The notes beneath the pieces were generated by a model, which was not told where the DNA came from, did not search any database, and was given only the letters and a program-made list of their open reading frames with translations. From NCBI GenBank assembly GCA_026419785.1, contig JAODTK010004154.1, positions 62,001-126,000 on the forward strand: a stretch of DNA of 64,000 nucleotides, given 5' to 3'. The position numbers were made by a program, and so were the translations under genes. Source of the DNA: Sclerodactyla briareus (taxonomy: Eukaryota > Echinodermata > Holothuroidea > Dendrochirotida > Sclerodactylidae). Shown here piece by piece: positions 32,961-44,952 of this stretch. The first letter of the stretch is position 1. Every line of letters begins with the position of its first letter.

Positions 32961-34377
32961 ATGGGTTGTGGTGGTGGGGGGTTGGGGGTCCTGTCTATTC
33001 CCTCGAACGTTCAGTGGTGAGCATGCAGACTTAACTACTAAAATGGGCTTATCCAAAAGACGTTGTAATATTCCGTGTAATTACAGCGCTACGGGAGAAT
33101 CTCGTCTATACTGTTCATTGATGAGTACGCAATTCGTTACAACCGTGAAACAGCTTCCGCGCACGTGGCAACTGTAACGGTATCATGGTAATAGCTATCT
33201 GAACTACGGGAGGTTGACAGTGAATTCTTCAACATATTCCCACTGAAGATTTTTCTTACTGTTCCCAAAATCGTGATACAGAGGGTCACATGAACTAGGT
33301 GAAGGGTAATGCATGTGAGACACGGCCGAGTCAAATAAGGCTTAAAGGCTGGCAAAGTCACCATCCAGCGCTGTTTTAGATTCAGGTGCCGTTGTGGTTC
33401 GTTATAGATAACACACGTATTTTCGATAGGCTGTTCGTTACCCTAGTGGTTCATGACCTCTTGTACTATGGCCGCGGCTCGCCTAAAAACCTTCAGAGTT
33501 TAAAAATTCCGATGTCCTGAAATTCCTAATTGAAATAAACGATTATTCCAATTGATGACTTAATTATTCCATTGCCATTTAGGTTCCAAAATTATTGGAC
33601 ACTCTAGATCCTAAACGTTAAATTATATTTTGGCAGGTGGAAATGTTTCACGCCTTTTTTTTTTAAAGAAAAATTCACGTTCGCATGTGCAGGAATCTAA
33701 ACCTATGGTGGCAGTGGGCTATAAAATCGCCCGAAGGAGAGTACGATCCTCGACAAGGATCAACTCAGTTCACGTAATATGTATTTGCGTTCTTTAACCG
33801 AATCGACCACATATTGACGATTGAGTAATAATCTGATTTCGACAATTGATACACTGGTACTCACAGTGATTTGTAATCGATACACTTCTAGACATTTATT
33901 TTCGATTTTTCGTTTCGAGATGTGTGACGCCGAAACGCTGAGAAGCTCGTGTTTTCCCTTATCTCACGTTTTGTACGGTCCTGCTTTTCATGTCAGTCTA
34001 TGTGAACGTGAGTACTGAGTGTTACTTCTCCCAACATTGACCGACATCTGCCTGCGAATCCGACATTTCCCGCCTCTTCATCCGTGCTATCACACTATAT
34101 ACTATAAGTAAGTAGTTAAGTAAGTATTTATAAGTTTGGCAATGGTGCAAGTTATATATCCACGTGCGATTGCCAAGTTTTGTCAAATTATAGCAATTAC
34201 ATTGATTACCCATATGACTGAACAAATTCGCAACTAGGCCTGTAAATAGAGCGATCGTCGTCGTTCCAATTTCCAGCGAACGAACAGACAGACCGAGGCT
34301 GTTTTCAGTTTTTTTTTTTTTGACACGTGTTACCGTTATGAGAGTTACCCAATTGCTCGTAGTGTTTCATACCGAGA
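32961..34377. other. no recognisable feature
   Basis: Scattered short ORFs only. A T12-type run occurs near 34309-34321. Confidence 0.4.
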
Positions 34378-34419
34378 TTCTCCTATTCAGGAGAATTAAA
34401 TTGTCTCCTGTTCAGGAGA
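34378..34419. repeat. two tandem stem-loops (TTCTCCT-ATTC-AGGAGAA and TCTCCT-GTTC-AGGAGA)
   Basis: Both stems are perfect (7 bp at 34378-34395 and 6 bp at 34404-34419) with ATTC or GTTC loops, and each is followed by a TTAAATT/TTTAATT-type word. Near-identical neighbouring hairpins suggest a duplicated palindromic motif. A looser relative (TTCCC-GAACA-GGGAA) lies near 35062. Confidence 0.8.
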
Positions 34420-34727
34420 AGTTTAATTATCAGAGATTGCCATATTGTAGTTTTCCCACAATGCAACGTCACTCATATGGAGATATATAGATGCATTCTT
34501 TCAACCCTTCTTGAAAATTCGTTCCAGTTCGAGTCTTCATTCTTATTGCATTTTCAGGACCCTTGTTTTCACAACTACAAAGAAGCATGGTTTCGAATTG
34601 GTTGTTTTAAGGTAGATTTCGAGATATTTGAATCAGTCCGTTGTTGTAAATAGTTAGGGAAACTATCCGAACTTGCGATAACGTCTATACAATTTCCACA
34701 TGCTATGGAACACCTAACTGTTCATCC

Positions 34728-35030
34728 CAAACATACTCAAACAGCGCAGGGTGTCCTTATTTGAACGACTGTTTTGTTACGTTATGTCGTTAGTTAAATA
34801 AAACGAGCATATTCATCTGTATTTATTCCTAATGTCGCGAACGTATAACCAAGGTACACAAGAGTCTCACGAGTGTGTTAATGAGATCCTGACTGACTTA
34901 CAGAAGTAATTTCCGTGCGGTTGGAAACATTCTCGTTATTCTCGCCCCCTGTAACTCCTCACCCCGATCTGATTGCAGTGGAGTCTGTAATCATCAAACA
35001 TACTCAAACAGCGCAGGGTGTCTTTATCTG
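34728..35030. repeat. 35-bp direct repeat flanking 230 bp
   Basis: 'caaacatactcaaacagcgc' and about 15 more bases occur at 34728-34762 and again at 34995-35030 with two or three mismatches. The intervening DNA has no recognisable element. Confidence 0.8.
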
Positions 35031-37739
35031 GGAACTCATATCTGTATTAACATAACGATTCCCGAACAGGGAAATTTTGGAAATCTCCCAAACAGGATAA
35101 TCTCCCGGACTGTTGGGCCTGTCCCTTGTTGACCACCACCCGCCGTCTCGCATAATATTTGCAGATGTCAGAATATATTTACGTACGCGTACAAGAAGGT
35201 TATAACTTATAACCACTTACCGGCTGACCTTTCCGCCACTCGAGAATGGAATACTTTTGGGCCTATACCTTTAGTCTGATTTGCTGTATTACAACTTAAA
35301 TGCATCTTGATGAATTCACGTGTAAAATCTCATTTATGGTGCCTATTCAAGAAATTCAAGAAATCAATCAGAAATCTATTCGACTTTGTTGACGTGGCGT
35401 AGCGTGACGTGCTGTAGTATGATACGACAGTACCGTGGCGCGCTGCAGCCAGCAGGCCAGTATTTGCATAGACGCAATATTTGGCCGTTGTATTGATTTC
35501 GTTTGTGTGTGATCTCCAGACAATCCCGGCCGAGTGAAGCAAAGAAACAGTTGGACCTACACCCCGGAACTCTAAATCTAAATCTAGTCGAATATCTGGC
35601 TAGATTCTGTACAATTTGGCTATATTTTTGATGTGAAGAAGCTACAAATTAAGTCGTGAGACCATGTACAAATTCCGTACTTCCCGCTGTGATTTGACAT
35701 GTTGACATGCATACGATCAGTACAATCTATGGTGTTATCAGCAAGCCTGTCGAGTCACTGCCCGCAACAACCACAACATCAGCATCAATGACAACAGTCT
35801 GACTTGGTCTCCCGGCCGACTCATCCTAGGGGACTGAATATTACAGTAGATAGTCCCAGCTGTGGATGCGTGCCTGGGGGCTGTGATTGCCTGATGACAC
35901 GTGACTCTTAACCTCGATAAGACACGGTTTTCTCTCAGAGCTGCTGGTGAGGCTTAGCTTGGTCACTGATGTTTAACAATTCTAGGAATTATATAGACCC
36001 ACGCATGCATGGGCGTAATCCCGATACAACCTTATCAACTTCCTAATGGCTTCACCGCAATCAGATCGGGGTGGGGGGGGGGGGGGGTTACAGGGGGGAG
36101 GAAAACGAGAGTGTTTCCAACCGCAAGGAATTACTTCTGTAAGTCGGATGCAAGAAGAACTTCTCATTAAAACACTCATGAGACTCTGGTATACTCTGGT
36201 ATACGTCGACTACATATACAAACAAGACATATAATATGCGAGCAAAACCTCGTTCAATAATTTAACTAACTACATAACTTAGCTACCGAGTGGCAACGCC
36301 GCGATCAAAGCGGGAAAAGACGGGGGATAAGTTGGTTGAATCGGGATATTCTGGTCATTCAGAAGAAGAAAAAAACAGAATTGTATACTCCATCACATGT
36401 AACTGTATATTCGTGGCGGTTATGCTCGACTCTTTGAATGCTAGATGTCGAACGGAAACGTAATAAATCGTCGGTGACGAAAAGTGTAACATCGTGAAAA
36501 TATAGGCGGTGTTACTCGGGGATTTTCATGACACGTCATCATTTTATCATCATTGACATTGTCTACATTATCACCAGAAATATCATCATCGTTGATTCAC
36601 GATCGAAGCCGGTTGATGGCGATAATGGACAACACCGGTCGCCATCAGCTAATAGATAAAGTAGCGCCGGCTTTTAGGGTTGAACTGTTCCGATCAGGTG
36701 CACTTTGAAGTGTGGGAAACTACCTGATTGATTATAACAGATGAAATACGACCGCACTGCATATTTGTTATCATTGCGAAGTTATTGACCATCAAGTTTG
36801 TTCCAACGTGGAGGATTGCTTACGTATTTCATTGTTTTATTGCGTCAAATAATCCAACAATCCAATGATGCTCGCTAGCTATTCATTCATTCTTTATATG
36901 CTATGAGCATTTTGCTTTTCACTGTTTTGCCACTTTTTTTCTTAGTTTCCATGTTCCGTAAAACCCTCGGGTAAGATTATCGTTTTGGCTAACGGAGTTT
37001 TTACCCTTTCATAACGCCTAAAAAAGAAAGAAGCTCTGCTGACTTTCTCTTACAAAAGTAACTATTATCTTCTGGCCGATCCACCAAGTCAGTCCTCTCC
37101 CACTGGATAATAATTTTCAGAACTGAAATTAACGTGTAAATCTCAATAGAAAACAAAAGGTATTAGCAGCGTTCATAACACAACACTTGATACCGTATTG
37201 CTTAACGGGCGCCTTTTCAATCTTGTACATTAGATATACACAAACTTCAAAGACCGTATGACTGCCTAAACCTGGCCTAAAGGTCAGTGAAAGTGTGGAA
37301 CACGACTTTGAAGTTTATGATTCTTTCTGATTAAGTATATCAAGAAAATCCAACCCGCAAACTAATTTTTAGTCGGTGAGATAGTGAAATGAGGCAGACC
37401 TATGCAATGTCACTATGACATCACGGGGCGAAGAAAAAAACCTAGTCAATTGCAAAGCCAATGCAAATATACTTTCGATAGACTCTGTCACAGGAAAATG
37501 ATTTGAATAAGGAATCACAGAATTTCTTACGTAGATTAATAGATGGTAGACTTGTTGACTTCGAAGAGAAGCACCGTATGTATCCAGCATACAAACATGT
37601 TTCGAAAGTGGGGCCATAAAGGTGTTTAAAAAAGGTGCCTAATTAAACGATCACTGTTTCTAGCTAGTCCAAAAAATCCACCATGTAGGATCTTGCCAAT
37701 GGGAACTATTGTCCTTACATATTGTCCCTTCGTATATTC
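35031..37739. other. no recognisable gene; one G15 run
   Basis: G15 at about 36073-36087. A GATGGCG...CGCCATC inverted pair lies near 36614-36648. No other feature. Confidence 0.4.
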
Positions 37740-37929
37740 GGTTTTGGGTCTCTAGTTAACCTTTGCTGACCTTGGCAGGCACCAAAAACAATAGGGTTCA
37801 TCGACACCACATGACTGACATACAGGCCAAATAGCCTAAGAATGTGAAGCAATCTTGCTGGCGTTCTTCCGATATCGTGCAGACAAGAAGTGTCACATAA
37901 ACACACATCTACAAGCACAAACACGGACA

Positions 37930-37960
<31 letters not shown>

Positions 37961-38030
37961 CTTATACATGCGTGTATGCATGGATTCCTTGACCGTTGGC
38001 AAGGAATCAAAAAGTGTCTCCGGAGCGTAA
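37740..38030 (-). repeat. family A tail segment with (CA)n
   Basis: 'gctgaccttggcaggcaccaaaaacaataggg' followed by unrelated-looking sequence, a CA microsatellite (37926-37961) and 'ggattccttgaccgttggcaaggaatc'. The last part is an imperfect hairpin shared with 44567-44592 and 13300-13320. The order parallels 13068-13335. Confidence 0.7.
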
Positions 38031-38267
38031 CAGTATTTCTCGCAATCACACCACTGATGTGAACTGATATCCGAGATGGTATATTGGGGTTAGTGCGTCC
38101 AATTACCGGAAACTAGTTTTACGTTTACGTGACTAGATGTGTCAATTACATTCGTATGTGAAGTGGAAGTCACTTATCATATAACTAGGCCAAAAATGTG
38201 AACTCTACTAACGTGTCGCACCTCTATCGACGGTCTAGTTTTACGTTACAACTTACCTTCCCTACAT
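38031..38267. other. no recognisable feature
   Basis: Short spacer between repeats. Confidence 0.4.
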
Positions 38268-38671
38268 TCAAGGGCCGGTCACACTACGATATCGTGTCGT
38301 GCAACATCTGATTTTTTGGTTGAGGCTGGCGAAATACCAGTCCCGTGACCATGACAGCTGTAACACCTGCCGTCATTTGCTAAATGAAGGGATCCTCTAT
38401 TTGCTACCCCAAATTCCGATGTGGAGTAACCCTTCCCTGTGGTTTGAAAATGACATTTTTCCTTCTTATCGTTGAGCTAAACGTCATAAAATTAGTTTGG
38501 TTCAAACTCTTCCGATTTTAAAAAAAAAAGAGTATTGTGATGTTGCAGTAATATTAATGACATTTATTAACCACACGACCGGCTTCTTCTGGTTCAGAGT
38601 CAGCCTGCAATATTAAAATATCGTGTAGCAGAAAGAGGAAAAATCTTCTAGTGTGAACGGCCCCCTTGAGG
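38268..38671. mobile_element. MITE, ~404 bp, TIR TCAAGGG(GG)CCGTTCACACTA
   Basis: The left end TCAAGGGCCGGTCACACTA (38268-38286) matches the reverse complement of the right end, TAGTGTGAACGGCCCCCTTGA (38649-38669), with a 2-base length difference and one mismatch. Both arms are followed by 'gatatcgtgt' or 'tatcgtgtag' words. 'GGGCCGTTCACACTA'-like ends are common in short non-autonomous DNA transposons. No coding capacity and no certain target duplication, so no superfamily is assigned. Confidence 0.72.
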
Positions 38672-38676
38672 CTCTG

Positions 38677-38694
38677 TTTTTTTTTTTTTTTTTT
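38677..38694. repeat. poly-T, 18 bases
   Basis: Lies between the MITE and the SINE-like units. On the minus strand it is an A-run placed downstream of the SINE bodies, consistent with a retroposon A-tail. Confidence 0.8.
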
Positions 38695-39525
38695 AATTCT
38701 TGCCGAGCAAAGGACGAACTATTCAAGGCCCTGTTACGACCCCACTGTCATGCTGAGATTTCCTCACCCAGGCACACGAATAAGGCGATGCCTTCTTTGT
38801 CGGCCCCTTAATGTTAGATGGTGGTAATCACACGCAGGCGCAACTTGCAAATTAACCACCCCTCGTTTGTCCCTGTCCAATCCCTTGTGTGAGCGTCTTA
38901 GCGAGAAGGCAGCAGGTTACCATTTCTAAGTCTTGTATGACCCGACCGGGAGTTTCGCCCCCTGTAACCTGGTGGAAGGCCGACACCTCTATCAACTGTG
39001 CCAACAACTTCGGTTAAGAATCGTGTTAAAAATAAATTTGTAGATGGGGGTAATCACGCACGCAGGCGGAAGGAGGACGCAGCAACTTGCAAATACCCAC
39101 TCCTCGTTTGTCCCTGCTCCCAAAAATCCCCCCCTGTGCTGCATGCGTCTTTAGCACGAGAAGGCAAGCAAGGTACCATTTCTAAGTCTTTGGTATGGAC
39201 CCCGGACCGGGAGTTGCGGCCCCCGGTAGCCCGGGTGGAAGGCCGACAATCTATCAACGGTGCCAACCACTCGGTTATTAATCGTGTTTAAATAAATTTG
39301 TAGATGGGGGTGAGGGTAGGGGTAATCACCGCAGACGGCAACTTTGCAACAAATGCATACCCCTCGTTTGTATCTGTTCCAATCCCTTGTGTGAGCGTCC
39401 AGCGAGGAAGGCAGCAGGTGCCAGTTTTAAAAAGTCTTGTATGACCCAGTACCGGGAGTTGAAGCCCGGTCTACCGGGTGGAAGGCTGAACGCTCTACCA
39501 CACTGTGCCAATTCACTCGGTTAAT
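38695..39525 (-). repeat. three tandem tRNA-derived SINE-like units
   Basis: Units end (plus-strand coordinates) near 39014, 39275 and 39525, with a repeat length of about 240-260 bp. On the minus strand each begins CCGAGTG or similar, followed by an A-box (best in the last unit: TGGCACAGTGTGGTAGAGCG, 39491-39510) and a B-box (GGCTTCAACTCCC, 39454-39466). A shared body follows ('ctcgtttgt' landmarks at 38862, 39102 and 39363). The unit nearest the poly-T has an extra body segment also found at 32030-32170. A RNA polymerase III promoter is likely for the least decayed unit. Confidence 0.85.
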
Positions 39526-40057
39526 CGTCAGGGTACGTATGACGCGCGGAGCCATGAGTCATTCTTTGAGACTGCGCCACAGCCAACAATCAGGAGATAT
39601 CGACTGACTCTGTTCGTAATACCCCTAAGGACTCATAAAACATCCGACGTTAATTGATACTTGAAAGGGGGGGTTCGCGTGGCATCTTCTTCGGCCACGC
39701 GGTTTCCTGGTAATCCCTGTTCCTCCCGTGTCCTGATAGGATCGTATTACCGCGAATCGGGTAACGTCTGAGAAGCCCCACGGGGGTCTCCTTTACTTCC
39801 GTCTACAAACGTCAGGAGCGAGTAGATTTATTCATAACCAAACGGAACGTGACCGGCTATCGTGCTCGATATCTGCAAATGTAGGTAATGCTGCCGCTCA
39901 TGAAGAACTGTCGGGTGTAACACGGTCCCCCCTTCACCCCGCCATATTGAATCGCAAAAACACACTAATACGACACCTTTTCTATGACGATGACCTTTGC
40001 ATCACCCAGCTGTGTCGCCGTTTCATTTCGAACTCAGAATAGCTTACACCACCACCT
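39526..40057. other. no recognisable feature
   Basis: No ORF or repeat of note. Confidence 0.4.
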
Positions 40058-40074
40058 CCCCCCCCCCCCCCCCC
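40058..40074. repeat. poly-C, 17 bases
   Basis: Preceded by 'caccaccacctc'. One of a set of C12-C19 runs in this window. Confidence 0.95.
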
Positions 40075-40263
40075 TCCTCAATGGCGATGAAGAGCCCATA
40101 CACTAGACGACAACGTCTTGCTCAAGTATTTGTTGTGACTACAGGTGCCTACCATATTTTCTCACCCTAGCCCTCCTCGCTTATTCCCAACCAAAGGTTA
40201 AAAGAGGATATATCAGGGATTATCAAATTCCCAACCACAAAGGTTGAAGTTCAAGTATTCTGG

Positions 40264-40306
40264 TGTGGTGTGTGTGCGTGAGTGTGCGTGTGGGGCGTGT
40301 ACTGTG

Positions 40307-40340
<34 letters not shown>
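40264..40340. repeat. GT-rich microsatellite followed by T30
   Basis: 'gtgtggtgtgtgtgcgtgag...' runs into 'gtgtgta' and T30 (40311-40340). Confidence 0.9.
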
Positions 40341-40347
<7 letters not shown>

Positions 40348-40600
40348 CTCCAATTGACTTAAAGATTGGTCAGAACTCAATACGTCTGTGGCTATGTAAG
40401 GCCACTGACTACTATACACTACTAATAACTATTGCAACTCTGGCCTTGATAGATAGCAAAACGGCAGATATGAAGGCAAACCGAACATAGATGAATTATT
40501 AGAAACTAAACACTTCAAACTAGCACAGGTTAAAAGGGGACATATGTTAATATATCATATGATAGCAAGACGGAATATTTTATTCCCGTAGACATTTCAA

Positions 40601-40603
<3 letters not shown>

Positions 40604-40632
<29 letters not shown>
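40604..40632. repeat. poly-T, 29 bases
   Basis: Second long T-run within 300 bp. No retroposon body recognised on either side. Confidence 0.95.
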
Positions 40633-41893
40633 GTATGCAGATCCTATCCTGATTTCTTTACTCTACATGATTTTTGGGTAACTTTGTATTACATTTTATA
40701 GGGGATTCCGCGGTTCCCCCCTGATGGCAACAGGGGAAACTTTGCAATATCTATGTTCTGAGTGCGTCTGGTGAATTCGGATCCGGGGTTTGGAAATGGC
40801 TTCCATAATGTAAGAAATAGAAATACCGAATTATCAACTCAGTTCATAACAATAGGACCACTGCACTTTTACCTCAACGTTACGTTTCAGATCGACTGAG
40901 TGGCCACACTATTTGTGAAGCCAATATCCTGTTCGGTGTCCAACTCGGTCTACTATATATAACAAGGTTCGGATTTGACAACTTCAGTTCGCAATATAGC
41001 CTACCGTTATAGTTAGGTTTTCTGAGCTCACATTCAGGTGTGCTACTCCTAGATGTGGGAGTACAGTATAGTACCGTCTGGCAGTATTCCTATATTTTCT
41101 CCACTAACGGAAGTTCTTACTAAATAAGTTGTATTTTGTATATTTCTTCTCACGGATCACTCATTAAGTTGTTTAACTTGGTCGAAACAGTGTTGGATGC
41201 TGAACAATCTGGATGTTATTACTGTCACCGTATCGGAAAGTAGCCCTCGCTCCCGTGCATGTGTGGAGATGTTATTTGGGATGTTGAAGAATTCATCACG
41301 GCTAGCTGTTACTGTTATCTCGCGATTCTTGGAATCCCCACCCGGTTGCTACTCCAGTTTCTGTCATCAATAGTCTCCTGAGTTGCTTCAACACATTTAA
41401 ATTCACCATTCCAAACATCTCGTCTGGAGCAGTTCACCCGCTTCCGAGTTACAGTTTGTGATTATTTCATTAATAATCGGACTTCCTGCAGGTTCTCAGC
41501 CATTTCAGGAAACGTTATTTCGCTTTCCTCGCCTGTATAGTAATAAGTTATCAACTATACCTGTCGCCATAACAATTAAGAAGTCGAACACGAATCGTTG
41601 GATTTTTCATTCAAAGGAATTAGGAAGAGGAACCAGTCTTTTATCGACTATTTTTAACGTTTCACCATCAACCAGCCGTAACATCAGTGTCGATTTGATC
41701 AGTGGCTCTCGAAGCCGTGTCACAGTAAACAAGTCCATTTCTTCATTACATGAGCTTTTGATCGTAGGAGAAATCAAATATCCAGACTATAAGCCTATTC
41801 CGATATTTTATCGATCGCCAAGCTCTCCAAACCCCAAGTTTGTACCAAGAACTGAGTGAGGGAGGTTCTCCTACAACTGTTTGACTGACAAAA
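40633..41893. other. no supported gene
   Basis: The 133-codon plus-strand ORF at 41458-41859 opens with GTG and has no ATG anywhere in it, so it is not a complete eukaryotic CDS. I do not recognise its sequence. It lies just upstream of the candidate secretory exon, and an exon reading is possible but unsupported. Confidence 0.4.
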
Positions 41894-42057
41894 ATGGATG
41901 TCCGTTCCACTCTGGTGTTTTTGTTTTTGTTGGTGATTGGCTGGACCATGGGGAGACAGTTACCCCCAGAAATCGTGACTGGTCGGCGGCGGCGGCAGTG
42001 GGCGTAGAATGATGATGGACCGTTGATGAAACGATGAAGAACCATCTCGCTGCTATG
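41894..42057 (+). CDS. candidate secretory first exon, copy 1 (37-codon ORF, then splice donor)
   Basis: The ATG at 41894 has a strong context (A at -3, G at +4) and an in-frame stop four codons upstream. It opens a 37-codon ORF ending at 42007. Residues 1-18 (MDVRSTLVFLFLLVIGWT) look like a signal peptide: one Arg, then a run of Val/Leu/Phe. After residue 19 comes GRQLPPEIVTGRRRRQWA, with a four-Arg cluster that would suit a proprotein convertase. A good splice donor, ATG|GTAAGT, lies at 42058, 51 bp past the stop. A related segment at 53115 has the same ATG context, leader and donor. Either this is a tiny secreted peptide, or it is exon 1 of a larger gene with a frame-breaking indel. I do not recognise the family. 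Confidence 0.35.
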
Positions 42058-42141
42058 GTAAGTACATAACAACAATCGATTAAAGCAACATTGTCGTCTG
42101 GTAGTAACTGGCGGAAAAGCGACAGCGACGTTTATCCTACA

Positions 42142-42149
42142 TGACGTCA
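42142..42149. promoter_or_regulatory. CRE-type word TGACGTCA
   Basis: Perfect CREB/ATF palindrome 85 bp downstream of the copy-1 splice donor. The word alone is weak evidence of function. Confidence 0.3.
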
Positions 42150-42184
42150 CGATGCAAAATCGTTCCATATGTAGTGCAATTAGA

Positions 42185-42990
42185 AATTTTCGCATTTTTA
42201 GGATCTATGGGCGGTCCCGCGTTGTCTGTGTGCGTGTGTACGTACGTGCGTGCGGCTGTGATCCCGTCTTGTATACACGATAAGTGGAAGACGCAAAGTC
42301 GGACTGTACTCATATTTGGTTGATAGATTACTCTTCTTGAGTAGATGTTCCCTATTGTTTTTGGAGAGGTCAACAGTCATTTGGGATCAGCAGTAGCCAA
42401 AAAATTCTTTAGGCAGCTCCAATTTTCGGTGTTCCGCGTTTGTCAGACTGGTTGCATGATTATTTATGTTAAGATAGATTAGTGGGAGGTGGAAATATAA
42501 TGATATTACCTGAAATAATCCGGAAAGGTCGAAAGGCAAAAAAGTGATCTCCTATGGATATTCCATCAACGAAACATATCAGAGGGATGTTCTAATGGAA
42601 AGTTTTGTTCGGTCTATGCCAAAATACATCGATGACTCATTGCATTTTACCTAATGTGACTTTTTTACCTTGTGGGACTTTATTTGTTAGGTATAAGAAT
42701 ACCTACTGAGGAGTGGAAATATAGTGATATTACCTGATTATCCTGATTCAAGGTCAAAGTCGAAAAGTGATCTTCTATGGATATTTTAGAACGAAACGTT
42801 TTGGGGATGCCCTGATGTAATTTTTGTTCGTCTAGATGAAATACATCTGTGACCTCATTTGACCTCATGTGACTTTTTTACCTTTGACCTTTGTGTACTT
42901 TTTTGGCGACGTCTGCATCGTCTTGCAGAGACGGATTCGTCTCGCATAGACGACCTAAAAAGACAATTATACTCCCCCTTCTAACGATGT
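42185..42990 (-). repeat. family A repeat, inverted composite copy with a 224-bp tandem duplication
   Basis: 42190-42380 is the reverse complement of the 13068-13335 tail, with a GTGTGCGTGTGTACGTACGT-type run in place of (CA)n. Two tandem monomers follow, starting at 'ggaaatata' near 42491 and 42715 (224 bp apart). Each contains 'tgatattacctga', 'gtgatct(c/t)ctatggatatt' and 'aacgaaac'. The segment ends with 'gcagagacggattcgtctcgcatagacgac' and 'aattatactcccccttc', matching 12265-12310 in reverse. Confidence 0.85.
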
Positions 42991-43067
42991 CCTGACTCAA
43001 GTTATGGGCGCTTTCGGAATGTATTACATTTACGAAAATAAAATAATGTCACGCCGCTAAACTCCCA

Positions 43068-43086
43068 CCCCCCCCCCCCCCCCCCC
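43068..43086. repeat. poly-C, 19 bases
   Basis: Longest C-run in the window, next to the family A copy. Confidence 0.95.
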
Positions 43087-44554
43087 TCCCAAAAATAGGC
43101 AAGAAACACAACGAGTGTGTGTTCGTGTTAATACTGATACAGCATATCCTCATTTTATTCGATGTAAAATTAGCCCTATACCGTGTCCTATTTTTGTTGT
43201 GAGTTTCATGTGAACGCACTGTCTACTAGTAGTATGGCCGTTTGTGTTGCGGGCAATAGTTTCTCTGCGCCCCCGGTACGCGCGCGGTAGAATCTAACGA
43301 AATATAACGACCGATCGTACCTCTCCATATTTCATAGGAGGATGATATCGTAATGAGTATTACATTGGGTTGAGGGGTCATCACGTTCGCATCCGGAAAA
43401 TCACTTGCCGCCTCCGATCACGCAGTGAAAAAACTGTCGGTTGTAATAGGAATGGAATCGCACTGGGTGATTGATTGGGTATAGTGCTGATTAGTGATTA
43501 ATTACTATTGATAATGCGATTATTTCTAATTAAAGTTGAAAGCCGATTGCAAAAGAGGGTTTCCTCGACACAACCCCCCCCCCCCCCCCCCTCCTTCGAT
43601 CCTCCGAGTGCACAACGTATTTCCCAGTCCCACAAGCCTTGATACAACCAGTATCATTGCCAAGTATACCAACTCACCCAGTGATGAAGGCCTTTACTGG
43701 TCGCGCATAGCACGAATTGAATGAGTTCTAAACTGTGGACAGTCTAAATGAGCGACTTTACGATATTCTATTATTCACTTCATGGCTTTTCTGCTGAAGT
43801 CGTTGGTGCATGTACCGACATTATGTGAAGGGTGGCTTGGTTGATACTACTCACCTTCATGACCATGACCATCGGACCCAATCGATCGTGTCCTGTGGGT
43901 GCTAAATCCCCGTCCTCTGTGGCTAATGTACGTCAATCCATCATGTCTCCAGTTGGGATTGTTGCGTACGTTTCATTTGCCAATCTCGACTCAGCGAACA
44001 ACTACAGGCTCGACTACCACAGAGGTACATCGTGAGAATGGAAAACTGTAGTCATAGGTCCAACCCCATTTCAACCTAATTTCCTATGTGGAGTTATTGG
44101 CCTCCAACGTTTGGTCCATTAGGCCAGAGAACTTGGGGAGTATTTTTCGAAGTGAAATTATGTTTGAATTTCAATAGAAAACAAGCATTTCGCAGGTTGT
44201 GCAAGTATGACATCAAATATTATTGCATGATGCATGATGGGGAGTGCTTTTCGATATGCGTATAGCCTACACATGCGCAAACTTCAAGGACTGTAACTCC
44301 GTGTTACGGAACGTCGTATGGACTTCGGGTTTGGACGTATGCATTCATTTTTCCTCCAGCTAATATGAGTAGCACTCCTCATATTTATCCGCATTTGTCT
44401 TTAACATGACAAACATGGGGCCTCTGAGGTGGTGTATTTATAGACTGGTTTTGAGGATGCAACATATTGTTCTAAGTGTCTAAGAAACTATAGTCAGAGT
44501 CTCCAGTCAACCTCTGTAGACCTGAATTGGGCGTTATCCACCATGAGCAGCTGT
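43087..44554. other. no recognisable gene; C18 run
   Basis: C18 at 43574-43591. Short ORFs (43536, 43832) have no recognisable domains. Confidence 0.4.
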
Positions 44555-44952
44555 TCACCCTTTTGATTCCTTGCCGAAGGCAACAGGAATCTATGCCAGT
44601 CATGCACCGTGCCGTATTTGTGTGTGTGTGTCTGTGGTGTGTGTGGGTGTGTGTGACACACTTGTCAGCACGTATCTAATCCTAAACAGGTATCAAGTTC
44701 AAATTAGGTATGGTGGAGGTTGCAAATATGGTGAGATGACCCCTATTGTTTTTGGGTGCCCGTTCAACGTTCATTCAATTTCACGAGAGGGCAAAGTTCA
44801 TAAAGCCTTTGTCAGCACGATATCTAACGAACGCGTAGTACTATCAAGTCAAATTGGGTAGGTGGTAGCATGTATCGGTAGGATGAACCCTATTGTTTTT
44901 GGTATCGGGTCGAGGTCCTTCGAGGTCACCATAGGAAATCGTCATAATCTCA
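44555..44952 (-). repeat. family A head/tail: GCCGAAGGC hairpin, (TG)n, ACCCTATTGTTTTTGG blocks
   Basis: Opens with GATTCCTTGCCGAAGGCAAC (44564-44585), then a TG microsatellite (44619-44656). Two copies of the 'cttgtcagcacg-tatctaa' to 'ccctattgtttttgg' block follow at about 44662-44752 and 44810-44905. A third copy of this block occurs at 45778-45875, after the 270-bp tandem units, giving a higher-order arrangement. Confidence 0.8.

Noticed and set aside
34995-35030. long terminal repeats of a retrotransposon
   Set aside because: The repeat is only 35 bp, lacks TG...CA ends, and the 230 bp between has no retroelement features.
36613-36648. regulatory hairpin GATGGCG...CGCCATC
   Set aside because: A 7-bp stem with a long loop is expected by chance in a window this size.
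39054-39511. minus-strand ORFs of 61-70 codons
   Set aside because: They are the tRNA-derived SINE heads translated by chance.
41458-41859. 133-codon plus-strand open frame upstream of the candidate exon
   Set aside because: Begins with GTG and contains no ATG. I recognise no domain, and no splice evidence ties it to the 41894 ORF.
41746-42195. 149-codon minus-strand ORF
   Set aside because: It lies antisense to the candidate secretory exon and to part of a repeat. Basic, low-information sequence with no domain.
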